A stretch of DNA of 11,314 nucleotides, from assembly GCA_029556045.1 (NCBI GenBank), contig JAKQGS010000436.1, positions 1 to 11,314 of the forward strand, read 5' to 3'. Origin of the DNA: Pseudomonadota bacterium. GTDB lineage: Bacteria > Bdellovibrionota > Oligoflexia > Oligoflexales > Oligoflexaceae. Position 1 is the stretch's first letter; each line of letters opens with the position of its first letter. Shown here one piece after another: positions 1-7,374 of this stretch. Position numbers and translations under genes: made by a program. The notes beneath the pieces are model-generated. The model saw nothing but the letters and a program-made list of their open reading frames with translations. It was not told the origin of the DNA and made no database searches.

Positions 1-1
1 C

Positions 2-811
2 GTCGCCGTCATCCTGGCGGTGATCCTTGGTTTGGTGATGTGGCAGTTTAAGCAGAACTTGACCCGCGATAGGCTTTTTCTGGAAGGCCGTCGGGATGAG
101 GCATTAAAGGCCGGTGAAGAGTCCCGCTTTAAGCTGCGGTATTGGAGCGCCCCGATTCTGTTGATTTACGGGATTGCTTTTACCTTTCTGGGTTTCGATC
201 TGATCATGTCGTTGTCCCCTCTGTGGTTCTCAACGTTGTTTGGTGGTTGGTTGTTTGCAATTATGATGCAGACACTGATGGCTCTGTTGCTGATCATCAT
301 GTTCTCCCTCAAAGATTCGGAAATTGGTGGCCTGATCCAGCGCCAGCAGTTCCATGACGTGGGTAAGTTGATGCACGGTTTCTCCATCTTTTTTGCCTAT
401 CTGACCTACGCCCATATCTTGACCTTTTGGTTTGGCAACATGCCGGAGGAGACCGAGTACCTCTTGCATCGGATGCATGCTCCCTGGATATATTTGGTGT
501 TTGGGATCCCTCTATTAGCGTTTGTTGTGCCTCTTTATGTCATGATCTTTAAGGCGGCAAAATGGACGCCTTCTGTCGCGGTTCCCATCGCCCTGTGCAT
601 CCTGGGATCCCAGTGGTTTACCTATATGCTGATCGTGATGCCAGACGTGGTGGATGGCAGCAAGATGGGGATGCCGCTGATCGAAATGGGATTGTTCTTT
701 GGCTTTCTGGGATTGTTTCTGGCCACCTATTTTTGGTTTGGGAAACGTTTCCCCATGGTGGGACTCGCAGATCCGATTCTGCCGGAAGCTCTTCAGGGAG
801 AGCACCACTAA
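2..811 (+). CDS. actF: Alternative complex III subunit ActF-like (NrfD-type quinol:cytochrome c oxidoreductase membrane subunit), 5' truncated by the window
   Basis: The reading frame is open to the first base, so only the C-terminal part (about 269 residues) is present; family members are roughly 400 aa. Alternative complex III oxidises membrane quinol and passes electrons to a cytochrome c-type acceptor or an oxidase, in place of the bc1 complex. Visible are a cluster of hydrophobic helices and recognisable ActF-style segments: MSLSPLWFSTLFG, the HDVGKLMHGF segment, the PEETEYLLHR loop, and a late VMPDVV loop. ActF and ActC are paralogous NrfD-like subunits; the MSLxPxWFST segment favours ActF. 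A terminator follows directly, so no further act or oxidase gene lies downstream on this strand. The identification is from remembered family sequence, not a search. Confidence 0.75.
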   Translation, partial: VAVILAVILGLVMWQFKQNLTRDRLFLEGRRDEALKAGEESRFKLRYWSAPILLIYGIAFTFLGFDLIMSLSPLWFSTLFGGWLFAIMMQTLMALLLIIMFSLKDSEIGGLIQRQQFHDVGKLMHGFSIFFAYLTYAHILTFWFGNMPEETEYLLHRMHAPWIYLVFGIPLLAFVVPLYVMIFKAAKWTPSVAVPIALCILGSQWFTYMLIVMPDVVDGSKMGMPLIEMGLFFGFLGLFLATYFWFGKRFPMVGLADPILPEALQGEHH

Positions 812-836
812 GGAGCCTTTGTATCAGTGGATATGC

Positions 837-872
837 AAAAGCCTGACGGTGCGAGCCGTCAGGCTTTTTTTT
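837..872. terminator. Strong intrinsic terminator, usable from both strands
   Basis: Perfect 9-bp stem GCCTGACGG (841-849) with CCGTCAGGC (856-864), loop 850-855, an A run before it (837-840) and eight T after it (865-872). On the plus strand it ends the actF-like operon. Read on the minus strand the same stem is followed by TTTT, so it can also end the convergent microprotein transcript. Confidence 0.9.
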
Positions 873-879
873 CGAAAAA

Positions 880-1005
880 GTTGGTCTTTAGCCTATGTAG
901 AGACCGTGCAGCCAAAAATAACAAGCCAGAGCGATGAACGTATTGGTTAGCCAACGAAAGAACGATGGGACCATGATGGTTTTCCTCCTACCCTCAAAGA
1001 CCAAC
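880..1005. repeat. 10-bp inverted repeat flanking the microprotein gene
   Basis: GTTGGTCTTT (880-889) and AAAGACCAAC (996-1005) are exact reverse complements. On the minus-strand transcript one arm lies at the predicted 5' end, just before the Shine-Dalgarno, and the other overlaps the stop codon, just before the terminator. The RNA could therefore close into a 5'-3' panhandle. The element is too short (126 bp) and lacks target-site duplication for an insertion sequence. Confidence 0.8.
888..974 (-). CDS. 28-aa single-pass membrane microprotein (unknown function)
   Basis: A 28-codon ORF beginning MVPSFFRWL and ending HGLYIG, stop TAA. A textbook Shine-Dalgarno AGGAGG lies at 984-989 with a 9-nt gap to the ATG, the best ribosome site in the window. 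The peptide is very hydrophobic and aromatic, with a short N-terminal part carrying one Arg and a helix (about residues 9-27) containing Cys, Tyr, Phe and Trp; it should sit in the inner membrane. A sigma28-like promoter lies upstream (1009-1035) and a terminator downstream (837-872), giving a stand-alone transcript of about 170 nt. It faces the actF-like gene, so an accessory role for a respiratory complex is possible but speculative. I do not recognise the family. An alternative is that the RNA is the functional product and the ORF is incidental, but the ribosome site argues against that. Confidence 0.6.
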   Translation of the reverse strand: MVPSFFRWLTNTFIALACYFWLHGLYIG

Positions 1006-1008
1006 CTC

Positions 1009-1035
1009 TTATCGCTTATTTTTATTCCAGCTTTA
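1009..1035 (-). promoter_or_regulatory. Candidate sigma28 (FliA-type) promoter for the microprotein gene
   Basis: Minus strand: TAAAGCTG (1035-1028), 11 nt, then AGCGATAA (1016-1009). The enterobacterial flagellar consensus is TAAAGTTT-N11-GCCGATAA; 12 of 16 positions match, with exact spacing and an intact CGATAA core. The predicted start of transcription (about 1003) falls on the 5' arm of the inverted repeat. Consensus in this organism may differ. Confidence 0.5.
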
Positions 1036-1178
1036 GGGAATTTTGGGTATTCACTCGATTAATCTTCCAACGTGTGGTCAATTTACCTAAATAATACAGT
1101 AATAACAGTGGTATGTGTGTCGCGGGTGTGAGAGGTGACGGCAGTGTTTCGGTGGGCAACATTGATCCATCTTGACTG

Positions 1179-1187
1179 TGGGATAAT
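1179..1187 (+). promoter_or_regulatory. Candidate extended -10 sigma70 promoter
   Basis: TGG followed by GATAAT gives the TGn extension plus a 5/6 match to TATAAT (1182-1187). A -35-like TTGATC (1162-1167) is only 14 nt away, which is too close, so activity would rest on the extended -10. It would give a leader of about 23 nt for the 77-aa gene. In the remaining stretch 1036-1178 I see no gene or structure. Confidence 0.4.
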
Positions 1188-1216
1188 AGGGATGAACCTT
1201 CAAGGGGAGATTCTCC

Positions 1217-1450
1217 ATGGGACATTTTGAAGAAGTTACGCGGGTAGCCATCAGTGAGATCCTGATGAGTTATATGCAGGAGACACGGTTTGGGTATGTG
1301 GTTTCCCCCGATGCCTTCGAGGAGCTGGCGGATGAGCTCAAGGGGTTTTTTATGACCAGTCGTAATCTGAAAAACGCGGGTGATCGCTTGCTGAGTCAAG
1401 GCCCGTCTGCCCTGCCGACTGTGCAAGCAGGTCGGCGTAAAAGCTACTGA
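1217..1450 (+). CDS. Small soluble protein of unknown function (77 aa)
   Basis: ATG preceded by AAGGGGAG (1202-1209) at good spacing. The protein is largely helical and acidic in its first two thirds (EEVTRVAISEILMSYMQ, then FEELADELKGFF), has no signal peptide, membrane helix or cysteine, and ends in a short basic tail (AGRRKSY). I do not recognise a family. The opposite-strand ORF over the same DNA (1022-1426) lacks comparable support. It converges on the HDOD gene with a 25-bp gap containing a T run (1457-1465) but no clear hairpin. GGAG of the ribosome site could pair weakly with CTCC just before the ATG. Confidence 0.6.
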   Translation: MGHFEEVTRVAISEILMSYMQETRFGYVVSPDAFEELADELKGFFMTSRNLKNAGDRLLSQGPSALPTVQAGRRKSY

Positions 1451-1475
1451 TCCATATTTTTTTTTGAATGTACCC

Positions 1476-2498
1476 TCAGGCGGTTCGCTTCAGTTCCAGT
1501 AGGGATTCCGCCAGGGACTCCACCTCTTTCATCGTGAGACCAAAGCGCTGGCTGGATTCATGCAGCTGCTGTTGGTCTATCCTCTGGGGCTCCAGCTCCA
1601 CCCAATGGGTCAATTGGTTAGCCAATCGTATATAATCGATCAGACTTCGATGTTCTACCGCTTCCGGCGCATGCTGATGATGGTGGCGGCAGGAGTCCAA
1701 AATATATTCCGGCAGGCCCCACATGGCGGCGCCAATTTCCCCCAAAATTGTATGATCCGCCAGGCGATGGCGGCTTTCGGCAACTTGCCAGGTGGTCATG
1801 GTTCCCGGCTCCCTGATTTCCCGTTCGACGCGATCGGTTTGGACGGGGAAATAGAAGGCTCCCACAACTTTGCCAATGTTACATAAGGTTGCCGCCAGAT
1901 AGATCTCGTCGGATGAAAGGGGATCCTTAAACCGCGAGAGCAGGTGTTCGGCGATGCGACCACACAGGAGTGAGCGAGTCCAAAAGACGTCCGATTGAAA
2001 AATGCGGGTCGGTAAGGGGAAGGTCTGGATGCAGGCTGTTAGTACGATGTCATTGACGGCACCCAGACCCACATAGGCGATGGCATGGTCCAATGAGTGG
2101 ATTTTTGTTCCGGTGGAGGCCTTCAGATTATTGGCAATCTTCAGCACGTTGCTGGCGATCATCGGTTCGCTTTTGGCGACCTCCGCCAATTGTTTGGAGG
2201 TGGCATTGGGATCCTGCAGCAGCTGCTGCATTTCCATGACCCTCGAGGGAATGTGGGGCAGCAGATTGGAGTCGGCAAACTGATTGAATAGGGAGGAGGC
2301 TTCCCCACTCAGCCCATGCCCAGGCCGGTACCAAGAGTATTTGTCTTTCAGTATGATGTTGGTGGAATGACAGCTGCAGTTGTACCAAAGGTGTTGCTTG
2401 TCGCAGATACGCCAGCGGGAAGTCCCCTGAAAGAAGTCTTCCGGGGAGTTGAATACTCTGCCGCAGGTCCGACAGTTTTTGACTTGGAAATGATTCAT
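1476..2498 (-). CDS. HDOD-domain signalling protein with N-terminal Cys cluster (340 aa)
   Basis: Residues about 75-280 match the HDOD fold: LLPHIPSRVMEMQQLLQDP, SEPMIASNVLKIANN, LCNIGKVV in place of the catalytic His-Asp pair, and HTILGEIGAAMWGLPEYIL followed by a His-rich stretch. HDOD proteins are non-catalytic relatives of HD phosphohydrolases that act as scaffolds in signalling, motility and stress responses. Unusually, the first 45 residues carry C9, C12, C32, C41 and C43 plus H36 and H44, suggesting a small zinc-binding module. The ATG is preceded by GAGG at 8 nt. The gene is alone on this strand, convergent with the 77-aa gene and divergent from miaE. The family is well supported; the partner and output are unknown. 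Confidence 0.85.
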   Translation of the reverse strand: MNHFQVKNCRTCGRVFNSPEDFFQGTSRWRICDKQHLWYNCSCHSTNIILKDKYSWYRPGHGLSGEASSLFNQFADSNLLPHIPSRVMEMQQLLQDPNATSKQLAEVAKSEPMIASNVLKIANNLKASTGTKIHSLDHAIAYVGLGAVNDIVLTACIQTFPLPTRIFQSDVFWTRSLLCGRIAEHLLSRFKDPLSSDEIYLAATLCNIGKVVGAFYFPVQTDRVEREIREPGTMTTWQVAESRHRLADHTILGEIGAAMWGLPEYILDSCRHHHQHAPEAVEHRSLIDYIRLANQLTHWVELEPQRIDQQQLHESSQRFGLTMKEVESLAESLLELKRTA

Positions 2499-2688
2499 GG
2501 ATGATGCCTCGGCATTAATCGCCCCCTTTCGTTTCGGAAGAACCTAGGAATAACGCCTTCTTATCTTTAAGTAATAATATTTTCTTAATTAATACGGATG
2601 GTTGCATTTGATGTGATAAGCCGTGGTTAATTTCGAACGAAAACGCTATAGCTTGAGGTGCATATTCCAAGGATTATATAAGGTTGCC

Positions 2689-3279
2689 ATGAGCTTAATT
2701 ACGGAAAAACTACCCCTGCGGGCTCCAAGTCCTGCGGCGTGGCTGGCGGCGGTGCTTGGCGATTTTGATCAATTCATGATTGATCATGCGGCTTGTGAGC
2801 GCAAAGCCTCGGCTCTCGCCATGTCGTTTGTGGTAAAGTTTGCGGATCGCACGGCTCTGATGGAACCCATGATTTGTCTGGCCAAGGAAGAGCTGGCGCA
2901 TTTCCATGAGGTCTATCGCCTGTTGATGAAGCGGGGCTTAAACCCCATGAGTGATGAAAAAGATCCTTATGTGGCCAGCCTGCTCAAAGCGGTACGCCAT
3001 GGCCGGGAAGAACATTTTCTCGATCGGCTTCTGGTGTCCGGAATCGTGGAGGCCCGCGGTTGCGAACGGTTTGAGATGGTGGGGCAAGCCCTGACCGATC
3101 AGCCGTTAAAGGACTTTTACCTGCGACTGGCCCGTGAGGAAGCGGGGCACTACATGATTTTTCTGAGGGGAGCACGGCACTACTTTCCCGAGGATGCGGT
3201 CAAGGCGCGATTGAATGAATTGCTTGATCTGGAAGCTACAGCGATGCTGGCGGTACCGCCCCGCCCGGCTGTCCATTAA
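2689..3279 (+). CDS. miaE: tRNA-(ms2io6A)-hydroxylase MiaE
   Basis: A non-haem di-iron monooxygenase that hydroxylates the isopentenyl group of 2-methylthio-N6-isopentenyladenosine at tRNA position 37, after MiaA and MiaB. With this start the protein has 196 aa, normal for the Pseudomonas-type family. Metal ligands are visible: E37 in DHAACERKAS, E68-x-x-H71 in EELAHFHEV, E121 or E126 in VEARGCERF, and E151-x-x-H154 in REEAGHY. The start at 2689 was preferred over an in-frame GTG at 2623: it has AAGG five bases upstream, and the family N-terminus begins MSLI. The C-terminal tail after about residue 180 is poorly conserved. It is followed 11 bp later by pepQ. Confidence 0.9.
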   Translation: MSLITEKLPLRAPSPAAWLAAVLGDFDQFMIDHAACERKASALAMSFVVKFADRTALMEPMICLAKEELAHFHEVYRLLMKRGLNPMSDEKDPYVASLLKAVRHGREEHFLDRLLVSGIVEARGCERFEMVGQALTDQPLKDFYLRLAREEAGHYMIFLRGARHYFPEDAVKARLNELLDLEATAMLAVPPRPAVH

Positions 3280-3290
3280 AGAGGAGTGAG

Positions 3291-4610
3291 ATGATGATTC
3301 ATTGGGAAAGTCTTTTTGCAGAACATTTACGGCAGGTGCAGGGTAAAACCGAGGCGATTCTGCAGGTGCTGGCTCTGGACGGTTTGGTGATTGACGCCGG
3401 TTCACCGGTGTTTGTCTTTGAAGACGATCATTCCTACCCATTTCGACCCAACCACCATTTTGCCCATTGGACTCCGGCGAAGGGTGAAAAACACCTGCTG
3501 CATATTCGGCCGGGGCAAAAACCGCGGCTGTTGTATTTTACTTTTGATGACTACTGGTTTGAGCCCAAGGATCTGGGGCAGAACTTTTGGACGTCACAGT
3601 TTGACGTTACCGTCTATAACGATGAAGACAAATTATGGGCGGCAGTATCGGGCCTCAAAAATACGGCCTATCACGGACCACGATCCGAACGAGCTGCCAA
3701 GATCGGTTTGAAAGTTGATGTGCCAACCCTCCTGGAGCGTTTGAATTGGGAGCGCTGCTACAAAAGTGATTATGAGGTCAAATGCCTCGAAGAGGCGACC
3801 CGCATCGCCGCGCTGGGGCACAACGCGGCGCAAAAGGAATTTGAACGTGGGGGCTCCGGATTTGATATCCATATGGCCTATTTGACTGCCACCCGCCAGT
3901 CGGATCGTGAGCTTCCCTACAATAATATTATCGCCCTGAACGAAAAGGCTTGTTATCTTCATTATGAAGACAAGCTGGATCATGTGCGAGATGCTTTTGT
4001 TCTATTGATTGATGCCGGTGCCAACTATAATTTTTACGGCAGTGACATCACCCGTACCCATGCGACCCACAAGGCTCCCGCCGAATTTCGCGCCATGCTG
4101 CACGATGTGGATGCGATGCAGCAGGACATTTGCGCTGCGGTCAGGGTTGGCCTGAACTTCAAAGACCTCAATCAGATGTCTCATATCAAGATCGGCGAGT
4201 TATTGCTGCGGCACGGCGTGCTTCAGGGGGTGACTGCAGAGGAGGCATTTGAGCGGGGATTTACCCGGGCGTTTTTTCCCCACGGCATCGGGCATATGTT
4301 AGGGATTTTCGTGCATGATGTGGGTGGTCGGCAGATTGATGCGCAGGGTACCATCTCACAGCCCCATCCCAAGCATCCCTACCTGCGAGCGACACGTTCG
4401 ATTGAGGAACGTCACCTATTCACGATCGAACCGGGAATTTACTTTATCGACATGCTGCTGAAGCCGTTGCGAGCCTCATCCCAGGACCAAGGATGTTTTA
4501 ATTGGGCGCTCATCGATCGTTTGAGCCCCTGCGGTGGTATCCGCATTGAAGACAATATTCTGGTGACCCATCAGGGGATTCAGAATTTGACACGCCCCTA
4601 TCTGCCTTGA
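3291..4610 (+). CDS. pepQ: Xaa-Pro dipeptidase (M24B family), PepQ
   Basis: A cytoplasmic metallo-dipeptidase that cleaves X-Pro dipeptides, finishing proline-peptide turnover; relatives also hydrolyse organophosphates. Length 439 aa matches proteobacterial PepQ. The N-terminal domain carries the family segment around RPNHHFAHWTP. The C-terminal pita-bread domain has all five metal ligands: D241 (LLIDAGANYNFYG), D252 (GSDITRT), H335 (HGIGHMLG), E380 (TIEPGIYF) and E420 (RIEDNILV). It is co-transcribed with miaE. AGAGGAG (3280-3286) serves two adjacent ATG codons; the second, at 3294, has better spacing (7 nt) and may be the real start. Confidence 0.92.
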   Translation: MMIHWESLFAEHLRQVQGKTEAILQVLALDGLVIDAGSPVFVFEDDHSYPFRPNHHFAHWTPAKGEKHLLHIRPGQKPRLLYFTFDDYWFEPKDLGQNFWTSQFDVTVYNDEDKLWAAVSGLKNTAYHGPRSERAAKIGLKVDVPTLLERLNWERCYKSDYEVKCLEEATRIAALGHNAAQKEFERGGSGFDIHMAYLTATRQSDRELPYNNIIALNEKACYLHYEDKLDHVRDAFVLLIDAGANYNFYGSDITRTHATHKAPAEFRAMLHDVDAMQQDICAAVRVGLNFKDLNQMSHIKIGELLLRHGVLQGVTAEEAFERGFTRAFFPHGIGHMLGIFVHDVGGRQIDAQGTISQPHPKHPYLRATRSIEERHLFTIEPGIYFIDMLLKPLRASSQDQGCFNWALIDRLSPCGGIRIEDNILVTHQGIQNLTRPYLP

Positions 4611-4624
4611 TCAGGTCATCATAA

Positions 4625-4654
4625 GGATGCCGGACTTGCGCCGGCATCCATTTT
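4625..4654 (+). terminator. Intrinsic terminator after pepQ
   Basis: Perfect 9-bp stem GGATGCCGG (4625-4633) and CCGGCATCC (4641-4649), 7-nt loop, followed by ATTTTA. The T tract is short, so it may be leaky. Confidence 0.7.
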
Positions 4655-4764
4655 AGACATATTCCGCGATGATACTCTTCCTGTGAAGAATCTTTGATCC
4701 CACGTTTTCAAAATCATTTCTCACCCCGGGCTAAAAAGTGGGTTATGGGAAAAATGCAGGTTGC

Positions 4765-4793
4765 TTGACCTTTGTAACCCTTTGATCTGTTAA
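4765..4793 (+). promoter_or_regulatory. Candidate sigma70 promoter for the lipoprotein/protease operon
   Basis: TTGACC (4765-4770, 5/6 to consensus), 17-nt spacer, TGTTAA (4788-4793, weak -10). Transcription would leave a leader of about 125 nt that contains a 6-bp hairpin TGACTG/CAGTCA (4867-4885). The rest of the 4655-4926 gap shows no gene. Confidence 0.3.
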
Positions 4794-4821
4794 GTTGTTT
4801 TCAGAAATATTGTCGGGCCGC

Positions 4822-4848
4822 TAAAGAATTTTTGACAAGATCCGAAGC
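4822..4848 (+). promoter_or_regulatory. Weak sigma28-like promoter candidate
   Basis: TAAAGAAT (6/8), 11 nt, TCCGAAGC (4/8, keeping the CCGA core) against TAAAGTTT-N11-GCCGATAA. Alone this is unconvincing; it is listed because the same layout occurs better preserved before the microprotein and before the last lipoprotein. The predicted start lies just before the 4867-4885 hairpin. Confidence 0.22.
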
Positions 4849-4926
4849 CCCCTTTGGTTGCGTTAATGACTGGGTTTTTCAGTCAAAATCCTGATTCCGC
4901 CAACGAACCGCATAGAGGGACTCAAA

Positions 4927-5226
4927 ATGGTCGGAAATTCCTTTCGTGCCTGCCTGTTTATGGTCAGCGTCCTTACGGGTTCGCTGATACTCAGCGCCTG
5001 TGGCAGTCTGTTTCTTAGCCCGTCTCAAAAACCCAATTCCCGCACGGCTGGAAAAAGCGGTGCCGCGGATCAGGGTGGGAAAAGCGGTGACTCCACTGAT
5101 GAGGCCTCTGATACAGATCCTTCGACAGGATCCACGACGATACCAGGTGTTGGTACCACGCAGCTGACCTGGGACGGGAAGTCTTTCCTGGGTTCTTCCC
5201 GCATGGCCATTATCGCGACTGAATAG
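4927..5226 (+). CDS. Small outer-surface lipoprotein (99 aa), unknown function
   Basis: Signal peptide with n-region MVGNSFR, hydrophobic core and lipobox LSAC at residues 22-25, so C25 should be lipidated; G26 at +2 favours export to the outer membrane. The mature part is short: a Gly/Ser/Asp/Thr-rich low-complexity linker (about 36-75) and a C-terminal piece TQLTWDGKSFLGSSRMA. No enzymatic domain is visible. The ATG is preceded by GAGGGA. It lies 13 bp upstream of the metalloprotease lipoprotein and is surely co-transcribed, so it could be a partner or inhibitor of the protease, or the remnant of a longer lipoprotein that kept only its anchor and linker. Confidence 0.75.
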   Translation: MVGNSFRACLFMVSVLTGSLILSACGSLFLSPSQKPNSRTAGKSGAADQGGKSGDSTDEASDTDPSTGSTTIPGVGTTQLTWDGKSFLGSSRMAIIATE

Positions 5227-5239
5227 TGAGGATCATCCC

Positions 5240-7345
5240 ATGAAACATCACACATTGAAAAATTTTGCTTTACTGTCCCCTGCTCTGGGGGTCTGGTTGC
5301 TGGCCTCTTGCGGTCCTGGTACCAGGGGAGGTGAAGGCATCCGGGTCACAGATACCATAAGCGAAGAAAAATTTGCCCTGATGCTGGAACATGGCAAGCG
5401 GGTATCTTACCAACGCGGCATGGACCAACGATCCGGATTTTATATGAACAACGCATCCGTGGAAGATCTGGGTGCTTTCAGTGTCGAATTTCAAGCCGGT
5501 TCTCCCTGGGTTGAATGGGCGCTGTGGAATCCCGCAGATCAATCCGGAGTGGGGGCCGAGAAATTGAGAGATGAAGCCCTGGCAGTGGTGGATCGTTTTC
5601 AGGATCAATTGGGGGTATCCGCCAACGAACTCAAGCCATCGGATGTTCCTGTCGTTGATGTCAGCGGTAAGATTATGGCTCTGAGTTTTGAGCGATTCGT
5701 CAACGATGTGCGCCTGCGGGATGCCTATGTTCAGGTGTTCTTTTTTCGGGGCGACGATGATCTCTATTACCTGAGAGAGATTGTTAATCGTAGCGGCGGA
5801 CAGGTGCAGCCGAGCAACGAAGGAAAAGCTGCTCCGACACTGGCTAATTTACATGAGATTACGGGCCGGGACGATCTTGTCCCTGTCAACGAAATTCCCC
5901 TGATTGTTGCATCGGAAGATGGTAACGGTGGGATTGAGGCCCTGATGGCCACTGAATTTATTGTGGATGATGTTGTCCAGGATGATCGCTATTCCATCAC
6001 CGTCGCTCACGGCGATGGACGGGTGTTGGAGGCTTATAGCCATAAGTTTTCCGCTGATCGTGTCGCAGTGCAAAGCCAGGTTTATGATAGGACCTATCTG
6101 GACGGTGCATTGACCGAAAAGACTCTGCCACTGGCCAATCTTACTGTGAGTGGCACATCTGCTACCTCCGATTTAGACGGATCCATTGCCGCTGACCTCA
6201 AAGGGGCCGGAACCGCCACACTGCGTAGCACCCGGGTTCTTGTCTCCAATAGTGGCTCCAACACGCCGCTGACAATCCCTGTTACGGTGGATGCGGAAGC
6301 CAAAACCAATGCCGCGGATGAAAACCAGCTGCGGGCGGTGAATACCTATGTGGCGACACACCGCATCAATAAGTTTGTGCGGCAACAGGTCAATGTGCAG
6401 GAAGTGCCATTTTTGGAGAGTGTCACCCCGGTTCGCATCAATGTTTCGGGAAGCTGTAATGCTTACTACACTGGGCAGGATGGGTCGATCAACCTGTTTG
6501 CGGCGGGCAATGGTTGTGCCAACCTGGCATTGGTCAATGACGTGCTTTATCATGAATGGGGGCATGCGCTGGACGACAACATGGGGCGTCAGGTCGGCAT
6601 TACCGATGGCGCTTTTTCGGAAGGCATTGGTGATATCCTGTCCGCTTATTACACCAGCAGCTCCACCATGGCCCCCGGTTTTTTTCTGAACAGCAACCGT
6701 GGCATTCGTCAGCTGCAAAATACAGCACGCTATCCCGAGAACCGCGGGGAAGTTCATGCAGAAGGCACGATTATTGGCGGTGCGTTTTGGGATCTGCGCG
6801 TCGGGCTGATTGCCAAACATGGACAAACCAGGGGCGCTTATCTTGCGGAAAACTATTTTTTGCGTCACCTCCTCACCACCGACGCTTATCTGGACTCTTA
6901 TCGTGCAGTGTTGAGGTTGGATGACACCGATGGCAATCCCGACACCCAATCACCCAATCACTGCGTGATCAATAAGGCATTTGCAGCCCATGGACTGGCC
7001 ACTGCGGAAAATTGTACCGATGATCCTCTGGCGGAGGTTTTTCCCCTGGATGCTTCGATCCATGTGGCGGTGCAGTCTGAAGCGAATGGGGACGCCATCC
7101 TGATGGCTTCATCCGAGAAGGCCGTGCAATTTGGTCTTTGTCTGGGGGACCGGAATTCCTGTGCCACCTCTGGCAAAATTGATGTAGAATTTAAACTCGA
7201 AGGAGCTGCGGCAGACAAGTCCCGGAACTTTTTTGTGGCGAGCCAGTCTATGCCATTGACTGATCTGGCCCTTATCACCGGAATTGCCAAAGATGCTGAC
7301 GGTAAAGTCATCGGCGCCCGGACCATGAAAATTGTTTCGAAGTGA
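5240..7345 (+). CDS. Lipidated M36 (fungalysin)-like zinc metalloprotease, 701 aa
   Basis: Signal peptide ends in lipobox LASC (21-24), so C24 should be lipidated. Residues about 100-200 resemble an FTP/PepSY-type inhibitory propeptide (SFERFVNDVRLRDAYVQVFF). The catalytic centre is complete for a gluzincin: H438-E439-x-x-H442 in YHEWGHALDD, third zinc ligand E461 in FSEGIGD with D465, and a later H506 in VHAEGTIIGGAFWDLR. C406 and C426 frame a CNAYYTG...GNGC segment just upstream, probably a disulfide, as I recall from myxobacterial relatives. A beta-rich tail follows about residue 600. It likely degrades extracellular or prey/host protein after propeptide removal. Ribosome site GAGGAT. It follows the small lipoprotein by 13 bp and precedes the permease by 29 bp. 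Confidence 0.85.
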   Translation: MKHHTLKNFALLSPALGVWLLASCGPGTRGGEGIRVTDTISEEKFALMLEHGKRVSYQRGMDQRSGFYMNNASVEDLGAFSVEFQAGSPWVEWALWNPADQSGVGAEKLRDEALAVVDRFQDQLGVSANELKPSDVPVVDVSGKIMALSFERFVNDVRLRDAYVQVFFFRGDDDLYYLREIVNRSGGQVQPSNEGKAAPTLANLHEITGRDDLVPVNEIPLIVASEDGNGGIEALMATEFIVDDVVQDDRYSITVAHGDGRVLEAYSHKFSADRVAVQSQVYDRTYLDGALTEKTLPLANLTVSGTSATSDLDGSIAADLKGAGTATLRSTRVLVSNSGSNTPLTIPVTVDAEAKTNAADENQLRAVNTYVATHRINKFVRQQVNVQEVPFLESVTPVRINVSGSCNAYYTGQDGSINLFAAGNGCANLALVNDVLYHEWGHALDDNMGRQVGITDGAFSEGIGDILSAYYTSSSTMAPGFFLNSNRGIRQLQNTARYPENRGEVHAEGTIIGGAFWDLRVGLIAKHGQTRGAYLAENYFLRHLLTTDAYLDSYRAVLRLDDTDGNPDTQSPNHCVINKAFAAHGLATAENCTDDPLAEVFPLDASIHVAVQSEANGDAILMASSEKAVQFGLCLGDRNSCATSGKIDVEFKLEGAAADKSRNFFVASQSMPLTDLALITGIAKDADGKVIGARTMKIVSK

Positions 7346-7374
7346 GTGAAAAGATATTTGTGTGAGGTTTCTCC

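Noticed and set aside
880..1005. Miniature transposable element (inverted repeats around a small ORF)
   Set aside because: Only 126 bp, no target duplication, no second copy in the window; the arms fit transcript ends better.
1022..1426. 134-aa ORF on the minus strand
   Set aside because: No ribosome site or domain; it overlaps the better supported 77-aa gene and runs through the sigma28-like promoter.
4832..4837. Perfect -35 hexamer TTGACA
   Set aside because: No -10-like hexamer at 15-19 nt downstream (TGGTTG region); it lies inside the spacer of the sigma28-like candidate.
6173..6949. 258-aa ORF on the minus strand
   Set aside because: It is the antisense shadow of the metalloprotease, whose motifs, lipobox and ribosome site are clear.
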